DNA of 64,000 bases. It comes from Lophius americanus. Its lineage: Eukaryota; Chordata; Actinopteri; Lophiiformes; Lophiidae. The stretch spans positions 9,499,501-9,563,500 of the forward strand of contig JBBDHG010000019.1 in assembly GCA_037951165.1 (NCBI GenBank). Direction: 5' to 3'. The number at the start of each line of letters is the position of its first letter. Position 1 is the stretch's first letter. Positions 53,363 through 64,000 of the stretch are shown piece after piece. Made by a program: the position numbers and the translations under genes. The notes beneath the pieces were generated by a model, which was not told where the DNA came from, searched no databases, and saw only the letters and a list, made by a program, of their open reading frames with translations.

Positions 53363-55440
53363 AGAAAATTCTTTCCAAGTTTACGATTCCATAAAGGACC
53401 ACTCCCTTTTTAAATGAATACAGCCCTTAAAAAAGCATGAGGATTGGGGAGAAAATATTATTTGCGAAAGTCTTTCAAGGCTCTGGAAAAATTACCTGTT
53501 TTTTTGAGAAATTGAAAATCCTCCAGTGCTTCTGCAGCAACTCTGGACAAGTCAGGCTGAAGAGTTGGCCGCCACCCCATCGAATGACATCATCCGGAAG
53601 ATGTGCTCGTCCATGTGAAGGGAGATAACTGATGGAATCAATGCTAACTAGTAACACTAATAATTGGTTGTGTAAAATGTTGCATACTCCAGTTGATCAA
53701 CTTACAAATGTATTTTTCCACACATTGTTGTTGTTTTTGTACTTTCCCTTTGCTGTTTTTATTGATTAGATTAAGAGAATCATTACAATTTAATAAGGTA
53801 CAAAATATGGGTCCAGAGAGACAAAAGTCAAAAGTCAGAGGTCAGGCTTATAGTTAATTTTGGAAAGTCCATCCTTCAGAATGAGGTATCTGATTCAACA
53901 TTACAATCATCCTATTAATAATGTGATGATGTATATTTTTTCCATTTATTAAATTTTGTGTATTCTACTTTTTCAAAAAAATAAGTGGTCCAGAATAAAA
54001 TCATATTACAAAGGATTTTAATAATCCTCTGACTTAATTTATTGTCATTTAACAACATATACTGTTGAACAAAATGTTGATTCTCACAAACCAGAAAAAA
54101 GTCCAAGATAAAAAAAAAATTTAAATTATGAGAAAATAACAAGAGACAATCAAAACGTTCAAGGTGTACAAGCAGAACATTAACATCAGCGGAATGACAA
54201 CAATATTGAATATTTAGAATATTGGATTATTTGGTGCTTATACACAGTAAATACAAATGTTGCAGAGAGAAGCACTCTCACCCCAATTAACACTTAATAA
54301 ACTGATATTAAGGAAAGAATGACCAATCACCAAGATTAAGACACAGACAACAACTAGGCATTCTAAGTTTATTTGATTATGATTATTTTAAAACGTTTCT
54401 TATTAAATGTTGTTTTGCATGGTTTTGTTATTCATTTTAGTACAAATTTTATTGTATAACCATTTTGATCTTTACAGCCATTGGGATTTAATTATTATTC
54501 CTTTGGAAATGTATGAGTTTCTCTAATTGCGAAATTAGTCATATTCAGTAAGGTTTTTCCGGTGTCATCTACCGTAATAAGAATGTTGGATATACAACAA
54601 TGTCGAAAGTATTTTGCATCATGTAGCTCCTTCTGCATCAAAGAAATCAAATTGAGGAAAAGGTGGTAATGAAAAATTGTTCCTGGGTGGAAAATCAGGA
54701 GTTGGTGAACACTATGAGCAGTGATGGATGTGCTGGATGTCACGCAACAACAGGGTATGATCTGACTGAGTTAAATCTCCAAGACAATATCAGTTGAGCT
54801 CCCTGGGTGGTGTGTGCTTGAGTCAGAAGGAAAGAACGAGAGATAAATAGTCCGAATCATTTATCTACTAAATCTCAAGGGAAATATTAAAAAGAAAGGA
54901 CAGAAAAACAAAAATGTTAAGTTTGTATTCACAAGCCTGAGTGAAATTGATGCAACAAGTCATTATTGCTAAAGTTTTACTTTAAACTCTCTCTCTGCCT
55001 CACACTTAAAATGATCATCTCACAATTAACTTTTCATTTCTTGCAACACAGGACATTGTAGACATTTGTAAAGAATTTAATAAAATTTTAAGTCGATTGA
55101 AATATACATTTAGTGACAGAAAACAAGCCAGAAATGTGTTTTTCATGGGGTAAAAATCAAGGATAAAGCTGTATAAGGAACTTTTCTTGGCATTTAAATG
55201 GTTTGACATTTATTTGTATAACATTTAGATTTTTTGGGAAAAAAGCTACTGCTTTCAAATTATGATTAATTTAAAAAGAGAGCTGATGAGATTAGGAGAT
55301 AATGAGGTTATTTCCCTATTTATTTTCTGATGTCAACATATTTTCAAAACGCATTGTTTTCATATGTTTTTATCAACTTGTTCTGCAACGCAGGGGATTT
55401 CTGCATTTCTTCACAGAAGTTTGCAAAGACACTATGCTTG

Positions 55441-55485
55441 ATCCAGTGGCCTAATAGATAAGGATTATGGGTTCAAAGCCCACCC
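55441..55485 (+). repeat. tRNA-like relic (possible SINE head)
   Basis: CAGTGGCCTAATAGATAAGG followed by GGGTTCAAAGCCC resembles the A box and B box of a tRNA-Arg-type sequence, but the anticodon arm is missing. Not a functional tRNA. Confidence 0.35.
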
Positions 55486-55954
55486 ACTCACTCATTTGCC
55501 TATACAAGAAAACTCGTGAAATAAGTGCACTTTTTTGTGCTTCTTTTAAACATAAAGAAACTTCACAGTACTGCAGCGTAACTTACATGCACCCAGTCAA
55601 CCAGGTCATACACCTCATTATACTCATTTGCTGCAGCAGCTGGTCTGTCTGAGGTGAGGTCATCCTTCCATAACTGGCACTCAGATTTCATTACTGATGG
55701 GCTGCTAACAACATCCATGAGAAGCAACTGTTGTGGAGACACACTGTGGCCGAATGGAATGGGATTGTGGCAGGGTTTTGCTTTGGTGGTTACATCCATG
55801 CGCCATGCAAAACGACCTAAATCTCCCACATTAACAAGAAAAAAAATCTGCTAATGGTAACACAATGTTAGCAAATTTTCCCGGGCAGAGGAAAATACTT
55901 TCATCGAAAATATTCAACATACCAATGATTGATCTTTTTTAGAACATCACCTGT

Positions 55955-56722
55955 ATGATCTCTTCATCAGTCACAAACCTCGGCGTAAGATTTGACCCTC
56001 AACTCACTTTTGAATCCCACATCAAACACATCTGCAAGATCTCCTTTCATCATCTCAGAAATATTTCCAAACTCCGTTCTTCACTAACCTTGAGTGATGC
56101 TGAAAAGCTGGTCCACGCGTTTGTATCCTACAGACTGGATTACTGTAACGCACTTCTCATCGGGATCCCTGATAAAAGTCTTCAAAAACTACAGTATGTT
56201 CAAAATAGTGCTGCAAGGATCCTGATGAGAGTTCGTAAACACGAACACATCACCTCCGGTCATCATTCCCTTCATTGGCTTCCCATCTCCAAAAGGATTG
56301 ATTATAAGATCTCTCTCCTCACTCACCAGTGCATCCATGGTAACGCACCCCCCTACCTGAAAGAACTACTCATCCCACTGACCTCAACACGATCCCTCCG
56401 TTCTACCCACTCATACCACATCCTCCTTCCTCGGACTAAGCTCAGCACCATGGGTGATGGGGCCTTCTGTTCTGCTCCCCCTCGTCTGTGGAATACCCTC
56501 CCTGACCATCCGAGGGCTCCACAGACGACTGACACATTTAAAAAAGGACTTAAAACTTTTTAGCAGAACCTATAACCTTAATTAACATTGCTGCTTTTCG
56601 GTCACGCTTTTATATAGTTATTATTTTATTTTTTATTGATGCTTTTATCTGCTTTTACTTCGTAGAACTTTGAGATTTGATCCAATGTAAAGTGCATTAT
56701 AAATTAAATGTATTATTATTTA
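55955..56722 (+). mobile_element. CR1/L2-type LINE, 5'-truncated, RT C-terminus in a 202-codon open frame
   Basis: A clean frame reads SVTNLGVRFDPQLTFESHIK, DAEKLVHAFVSYRLDYCNAL, SLQKLQYVQNSAARILMRVR, HHSLHWLPISKRIDYKISLL and PPRLWNTLPDHPRA to the stop at 56563. This is the C-terminal part of a non-LTR reverse transcriptase ORF, 3' of the catalytic blocks. A 3' UTR ends in AAGTGCATTATAAATTAAAT then GTATTATTATT. It is the least decayed LINE in the window, in the region upstream of anapc1. Confidence 0.87.
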
Positions 56723-57836
56723 TAATTATGATCTGAAATTTATTTCTTCAATTCAACATACTGTATTAGCAGACTGAATGCAAAAATGTGAAAGGTTAGG
56801 GTAAGGACCTTGGACCTTAGACTACAAAGGGTTACATGTTAATAACATAGCATTTCGGATTCATTTAATCATATTTACTTTTGAAAAACCTGTGACTTCT
56901 AGGATATCCTTGATGGCAACAGAAGGAGGATTGGCAATACCGGATACATTTCAGTCCCAGGATAAATATGGTAGGGACAACAGAGCCAAAACAACCTCTT
57001 AGTGCAAGACGGAAGAAACAAGCTACAGAAACAACAAACACGCAATACCATGGAGAAAGCCTAAGCAGCTTGAACCAGCACCGAGATCAAAGGATTTGGC
57101 CGAGATCAAAGCCTTTGGCAGACAACAGTGACCAGGGCTGAGATCAAAGGATGCACAGATGTCAAAGCCATCAAAGCCAGCCGTGAACCTTTGTCTAATC
57201 GATGTACTGTCTTGTTTATCAACGGAATTGATCTGATATTACAGGTCAGCAGGGACGGGACAGTAAACACTTCACACACTTCAAGATTGGGTTGTCCCCT
57301 AAAGACCTCATATCCAGATTACATGATGGGATTTTTTTTAATAATTGTAAATTAGAGCCCCTGATGTATTCAAGCTGACATATTTCACTCGTTGATCGTA
57401 TTACAAGAATCTGAAAAGTGACTAATAACTAATATCGAATAAATATAGAAAATTTCCATCTCGTTTGAGATGGAGTAAAATTAAATAGCAGCCCCAAAAT
57501 GGAATGGCTAAAGTTATTTATAAGTAACTCAAAATTGTACTTAAATAAATTACTTGAGTAAATACAATACACTAAGTGACTTTCCTGGTTACTGGATTCA
57601 AAGAGTGAAAGCCTTCTCTGAAGACACTTCCACATTACACATCAGAGAGGCACAGCTGCTGCTAACAGCATTAAAGGTGGTTCTGTTATATTCAGGGGTA
57701 CTGGTGAACCAGAATGTACAGTAACGGGTCATTATCTAAATGGAATGCTGTCATTACTGCGTTATTAATTTACAAGTTTAAAAGTCTGCAGCAAAAAAGG
57801 TGTGTATGAATGAAGATATCTTTACCATGTTGAATG

Positions 57837-58037
<201 letters not shown>

Positions 58038-58107
58038 TGCAAATGGAATTCTATTGGTCCTCTTTAGTGCCACACCCAAGTGCATGGGTAGGGTCTTGTT
58101 GGTTAAT

Positions 58108-58162
58108 AGCTGTGTGTGTGTTTTTGTATGTGTGTGTGTTTGTGTGTTTGTGTGTTTGTGTG

Positions 58163-58204
<42 letters not shown>

Positions 58205-58330
58205 GGTGTGTCGGTGTGTGTGTGTGTGAGTGTGTGTAAGTGTGTGTGTGTGTGTGTGTGCGTGCGTGTGTGTGCGTGTGTGTGTGTGTGTCGGTGTGTG
58301 TGTGTGTGAGTGTGTGTGAGTGTGTGTGTG

Positions 58331-58416
<86 letters not shown>

Positions 58417-58451
58417 GGTGTGTGTGTGTCGGTGTGTGTGTGTGTGAGTGT

Positions 58452-58482
<31 letters not shown>

Positions 58483-58500
58483 CAAGTGTGCAAGTGTGCG
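58108..58500. repeat. Long compound (GT)n tract
   Basis: GT repeat with recurring TCGGTGTG, GAGTGTGTG and GCGTGTG variants over nearly 400 bp. The variant units recur at larger spacing, suggesting higher-order duplication. Confidence 0.95.
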
Positions 58501-58509
58501 TGCTTCTCT

Positions 58510-61500
58510 AATGAATGTCTCGAGATAGCAATGCAGTAGGTAATGTCTGCCATGGGGCAGAATCCAGGCCAAATGTATTTATATATTTAGTTAATTGAGG
58601 ATGCAATGAAGAGCTCTGGTAGTCTAATTGCTCTGTACAGGAGGCTGCTCACCAAAAACAAGGCCTCCATTAAGGGAACCTCTAGGGAGCAGTGCCCTGA
58701 TGAGTGAGTGAAGTTTGTGTGTATGTGTGTGTGAGTATGTTCAAGTGACACACACACAGATAGGAAAGTTAAGTATGTTCCTGTTATGCCCTGTTATGTA
58801 AAATTGATAGAAAATTTAAAAAAAGAGAAATTGTCCATATCTGTTCCAAATCACTGACACCATCGATTGTAAGTATAGTTATTGTTGATTGTAGGTCATT
58901 TTTGAAAAGAATACCTCAACATTTTGTAAAACAAACAAACAAACAAACAATAATAAACATCCTCAAAGAGCTGCATAGAAAGATCAACACTAACTTTGTG
59001 TTGCATATTATATATTATATAGTTATATATTATATTCTTTGCAGCATCTACAGTTACAACACAAGCAGGCAGATACCTAAGAGATTCCTCCTAAAATCCT
59101 GAAGGGACGTTTTGATTTGACGTTTTTTGAATATTTTCTTTCAATTCTATCAATAACGCATCGTACCACTGAGACAAAAAAGTCCGTTCTGCAACCTGAC
59201 TAACCTTAGGTTACATATAGTTGCCGCTTTAGTAAATACAATTGGAAGCTGTACAATCATCCAATCAACTGAAAACCGGTTAATGGATGATTGTGAAGCC
59301 ACCGAAGCCATTGATTGTTTCTGTATTGTTTGATTTGGTTTAACTTTACCAAACTGCAAAATTAAAATTCGTCAGAAAAAACTCTTTAAAAAGAAAAAGA
59401 CTGAGCTTATTTCTCAAGGTTGGTTATGTTTCTGGTCGATGACTAAGATTTCTTAGACATGAAACAAATCACCATCATAGTTTTACTCAAACCCAAAGAA
59501 AGTTGACAGTTGCCCAAAGGTATTTCGTAGCTGAAATTATGATAATGGCGTTCAAATCGAGTAAATGCTATCATCCAGTTCATTTCGCATTAAGTTCTGC
59601 ACAAACAACTTGTGTTGCTCGTCATTTTCATTACAGAATTATTTCTGCTCATTTCCCAAATTCCATCCGGTTATGGCTACCTATTGTCTCCGTTTTCTGC
59701 TCTGAATGCAGCTGGTCTCCTGCCTCAGTAAACCAGGTTCAGCCATCAGGGGAGTTTGCCTGTAATTTGTGAGACTAATCTCCTCTTGTTGTGGATGGCA
59801 ATCCATCACCAAACCCTATCTGGTTCCAGGAGAAGATTCTTCGCACGTGGGAGATGGAAACCTGTTTGACATCAGCACCTATGATTATATTTCAGATGAG
59901 TATGACGGCTGTCATCTGTTTGTGGTGGGATGTCAGGATATTGTCATTTCTGCACAAGCACTGTCAGTCTGAGGGTTGTCTCTTCTCGCTGGTTGGAGGT
60001 TGCTTTCTTTAACGCACAGTCGCTGTGATTGCATGCAACCTTTTATTGATTCTGATTGAAATAATGCTAATTAAGATCTCTGTGTTGATTTTATATGTGT
60101 CGAGTTATGATCTAATACCGTCTGGAGTTTACATGCAGTTAGTTAGAGGGGCAGTATTATGTGGTAAGATTAGCAGAGATTATATTGTTAGTTTCAAAAT
60201 CAGCCAAAATAACATTAACTATAAAAGTGAAGACCTCCTTTTTGATTATTCATCCTGTTGAGAGATCTAACCTTGTAATAGTTGTCCTGAAAGTATATTA
60301 ATGGTTTGTTTGTGTAGTTAATTTTTTTGTTTGTTTCACTGTCCCACAATCCAGATGTCCAATCATGTGAAATGATGTGAGAGTTTGAATAAAAGCCATA
60401 TTTCTCCTGTGGTCCTGGTCTCATTGGTAAACCTCCATCTTATACTTACCTGAATGTGGCGGGAATGCACAGAATGAGAGCAACCAGAAAATAGTCTGTT
60501 GTTTCCTTTGAAAAAGGAATGATTCCTTTCCTCCTTGAAAATGATTGTAGTCGCAATCAAGTGAAATTTAAATAGATTTGGCACCTATATTCTGAACGAG
60601 GTGTTTATAGGGATCATTTTAATTCTGTCTGAGATTATAAACCAAATTTAATCGGAATATTGGGGTCCATGAAAACCCAGAAACTGATGCTTAAATGCTG
60701 GCAAAGTTGTATTTAAAGACCAAGGGTGATAGTATAATTTCTTGTTATTTTGCAGCAATAAGGTTTTGCCAATATGTTGTCATATCACTTTATTATGGTC
60801 AAAACTTCTTTAGTCTTGTTATTAAAACATAACATTGTGAATTCAACTTTTTAAACCTTTCTCATAAGCCATATTAAATACATGAATTGAATAGCTGTCA
60901 GTTGCTGCATATTGTAATCCCTATATCTCATGGACATTTTTTTATTAATCTTGGAAAGAGTCAGTCTTCAAAGTTCAACCTGTGATAAAATTGTCAAGTC
61001 TTGTCAAGTATCTGCCTGGGTTCTTGCAATTTCTATCATTGTCTATCTCTATCTTATCTCAATGTCTTCATTCCAACTGTCCACCTGTAATATTATACTC
61101 ACACTCACACACACACTCAGACACACACTCAAAAAGGTCTTACTAACCAGCATATAGAGCGAGAGCGAGACAGACAGTGACAGAGACCCCAGTGCGTCTC
61201 ATCATCCAGTAATCTGACATCAGAGTCGTTACTGTGGATTTCTAATTGGATAATGTGGTGCAGAGGAGACACTCAGCAACCCAGGGGATTCCCTTCATCA
61301 TACATCCAGGATGGAGAGTCGTGATGCAGAATGTCTCATTATGACAACATCTATCTTTTGTACCTCAGAGTGAATGAGTGAGTTAGTGATCTACCCCATG
61401 TAATCCCCAGTGGTATAATATACAGTAGTTCCATAAATATACACAAGTGCAGTACTAAGACCTCAGTGCTGCTGTGTTGCTGTTCCGGGTATTTATTTAC

Positions 61501-61950
61501 ACAACCTTTTCCACATGGAGTTGGACTCCAAGCTACATGGTGAGCACAAAGTAGTTAAGAATATGACTCAAATGCAGACATCCCAGCATACAGGTTTTAA
61601 TGGTTTGTAAGTAAAACTTGACGCACCAGTCTACAGGCAAAGGCAGTACAGTGATAAGTGAACAACAGACAGTTTCAGGTTCAGGTTCCGGTCAGAGAGG
61701 CTGAATAGCAAAGGCACACAACCACACTGAAAATCTGGACAATGACTTTGGAAAAGATGCTGGTACTGTCTTCACTGATAGGGTGATGCAAGTGAGCAGG
61801 AAGTTGTAGGACTTACAATTCTCGGCAGCATTATTGGCAACCTTTAAAAAAAAAAATGAGACAGAATAATGACATCATTGTATTTACCGATGATCTAAAA
61901 TCCAAGTTAATTGTAAAATCTAATCTTTAACTCAAGTAAAAAAAAATAAG
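58510..61950. other. Intergenic region, nothing firmly recognised
   Basis: No gene assigned. A less AT-rich block at 59690-60010 has overlapping short frames on the plus strand, but none matches a family I know. Short GT-rich and CA-rich patches lie near 58715-58735 and 61100-61130. Confidence 0.5.
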
Positions 61951-61979
61951 ACATTTCATTCCATTTCATATCCAAAACA

Positions 61980-62500
61980 TGTGTGACACAATTATTTGCA
62001 CCAACTGCATTTAATATTTTGTGCAGCCCCCTTTTGCCACAAAAACATCCCTGAGTCTCCTTCTGCAGTGTGTGATGAGGTTTGACAACTTACAGAGAAG
62101 ATCTGAGACCATTCCTCCACACAGAAACTCTCCAACTCTTTCACCTTCTGAGTTCCACGCTTGTGGATTCTCCTCTTCAGCAAATCCCACAGATGTTCTG
62201 TCGGGTTTAGGTCAGATCACTGGGATGGCCGGGATAAAACATTTTTTGTGATCTCTGAATCATTTTGGGAGGATTTTGAGGTATGCTTCAGATTGTTGTC
62301 CTTGATGGTCCAACAACAGCCCACTTTAAATTTCCAGACAAATGCTCTAAGGTTTTCATCCCATACTCGTGATATTTGATGGAGTCCATGGAACCATGTC
62401 TTTGAACAAGATCTGTGGGGCCTTCGAAGAAAAAAAGGTATCCTGCTATGTTGGTTATGGATACTCTCTGACTCCAAGATTCAACTGACTCCTAAATAAT
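61980..62500 (-). mobile_element. Tc1-like transposon remnant, C-terminal half (family T3)
   Basis: The minus strand reads HPSDLT then PTEHLWDLLKRRIHKRGTQK, VKELESFCVEEWSQI, and a terminus near GTGCAAATAATTGTGTCACA. The (S/P)PDLNPTEHLWD block is the third catalytic region of Tc1 transposases. Upstream (62446-62495) it overlaps the sequence of the copy at 10826-10870. Frames are broken. Confidence 0.68.
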
Positions 62501-63854
62501 TGCATCAAGATACAGAAATATTTCTTTGAGTTGAGTCTACTTATATTTTTTTGAAACGGATGTACTATTCATTTTTGGTATTTTAAAATATATTTATAAT
62601 ACAGTATTAGCACAATTTAGAGTCACGGATTTACATCCACTAATGAGAGTTGGCAAGTCGATGACCCCTCATGTCTCATAGTTTCGTACACCATGCCCTG
62701 TCATCCAGCCATTCAGTGGCAGATTTTTCCAGATTATGGATAGTAGAATTCGATTTTATTCCGAATGATTTTCAATTGAAGAAATTTTCAATTGAAGTCT
62801 CCTAGATTGAAATGCTCTCCTTTAATTCCTGGGTTTCTATCATGTTTTATTCTAATTTTGAGCATTTTTTTAATAATTTGAATGATCAGAAACCATTTTT
62901 GCATCTAGCAAACTGATTAGGTTGCATTCAAACATATTATTTGATTTGCTGGTTCTCTTGTTAAAGCATAATTAATCTGTCATCTGCTGTGTACGCTGTA
63001 CATGACGTCCGCTTGAAGGTAAATGAGTAAATGGACAATGCACTGAGGGGATATTTTTGTTGCCCTGGTGACCCATTACCCAGCCATGATGAGTTGGAAA
63101 GAAAAAGTAGACTCAGTGAGGGTATCATTTTGTTCAGGCACTCAAAGTGCAAATAGGAAAACAATACATTCCTGCTGACCTCAGACCTCTGTGTCATCCT
63201 GTGTGCAGAAGCGAGACAGTCTGTTTCTGTTTCTGGTCTATAGGAACGTTTTCATCCGTACATTCCATCAACATAATATTGTTGATGTTTCCTCAATCAG
63301 CTTCCTCTTCCTGCAGGGATCTGTCTCCAATCACTGCTGTCAATTAGACCAGCTCCTTCTACCATGGACTTCTGCGTAATCTACTTTCTCTCTGCACTGA
63401 TCACATTAAGATTCAGATGGTGCCATCATGGTTAAGAAGAAGGGGGGTCATCTGCTGACTGGGATGACTAGAGATGCTGCTGTCATGATGTACGGGTGAA
63501 TAAAATTCGTCATTATCAGCCTCAGGTACGAAATGAGGGCTAACATCAGCAGGGGTTGAGTTTGAATCCTGGTCTCCTGGTTGAGAGACGACTGCTCACT
63601 AAAGCCACCCCCGGATGTTATGTATGTCATTCTTAATAGAAGAATGATATTAATGTGAATATATTAAATGGTGTAATGTTCTTATCTTACTCTCCTCATA
63701 AACTTTGTTGATTAAAGGAAGACCTCCCTTGATGTAGTTTTTATTTTAAGAGTAAATGTTGAAAATGCAGAAAAACTAAGTGATAACAAAAGCTGAGTAA
63801 TGGAATAAAGAGAAAATGTATGTAAAATTGGGCATTTCAACTTTTACACAGCTT
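62501..63854. other. Intergenic region, nothing recognised
   Basis: No gene, RNA or repeat family supported. Confidence 0.5.
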
Positions 63855-63912
63855 CTTCTTCTTTTGGCTGTTCCTTTCAGGGGTCGCCACAGCAGATCCT
63901 CTTTTTCTGCAT
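63855..63912 (+). repeat. Start of the GGGGTCGCCACAG repeat family
   Basis: TTCTTCTTTTGGCTGTTCCT then TTCAGGGGTCGCCACAGCAG is the start of the same teleost repeat as 48105-48345. It decays after about 60 bp. Confidence 0.5.
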
Positions 63913-64000
63913 ATTAAATATTTTTATGTAGATTTAGTCAAGTACACTGTCTAGTGATCCCTTTTTGTGGCTTTGTAACTAAATCTTTAAAAAACTTTTC

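Noticed and set aside
55441..55485. Functional tRNA-Arg gene
   Set aside because: A-box-like and B-box-like motifs are too close together and the anticodon arm is absent, so it is at most a relic.
59503..60012. Cluster of short plus-strand frames possibly forming a gene
   Set aside because: No family match, no consistent splice structure, and the frames overlap each other. Left unassigned.
63147..63379. Two overlapping plus-strand frames of 62 and 66 codons
   Set aside because: Low-complexity hydrophobic translation with no recognisable domain.

Overview
The window is eukaryotic and most likely from a teleost fish. Its genes are split by GT-AG introns, the introns are AT-rich, and it carries several CR1/L2-type LINE fragments, Tc1-like transposons, a hAT-type end and long AT, GA, GT and GATA microsatellites. 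The species cannot be fixed from the sequence.

Only one protein-coding gene can be supported. It fills about four fifths of the window on the minus strand and is the orthologue of vertebrate ANAPC1 (APC1), the largest scaffold subunit of the anaphase-promoting complex/cyclosome. I placed 50 coding exons (numbered 2 to 51) between 51620 (start codon) and 1494, with consistent reading phase across every junction. Together they encode about 1,891 codons. The last part of the C-terminus (roughly 80 residues in the human protein) was not found in positions 1-1493 and should lie to the left of the window. A candidate noncoding first exon ends at 52369, and a CRE palindrome at 52603-52610 marks the likely promoter.

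The introns hold transposon remains. Intron 49 has a LINE split by a 650-bp inverted-repeat element. Intron 47 has a LINE 3' half. Intron 44 has part of a Tc1-like element. Intron 31 has a Tc1-like element interrupted by a hAT-type sequence. Intron 30 has a complete-ended Tc1 element with a LINE tail nested in it. Intron 24 has an AT microsatellite, a LINE and a second copy of the intron-31 Tc1 family. The region upstream of the gene (about 52.6-64 kb) shows no recognisable gene. It holds a fairly intact LINE reverse-transcriptase C-terminus (55955-56722), a perfect (GATA)n tract beside a long GT tract (57837-58500) and a Tc1-like 3' half (61980-62500).

Points of most interest are a GC-AG intron that splits the conserved autoinhibitory segment of APC1 between two frame-neutral exons, an upstream ORF overlapping the start codon, a 16-nt G run at the donor of exon 51, and the nested transposons. 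I did not find a new biological system here and do not claim one.
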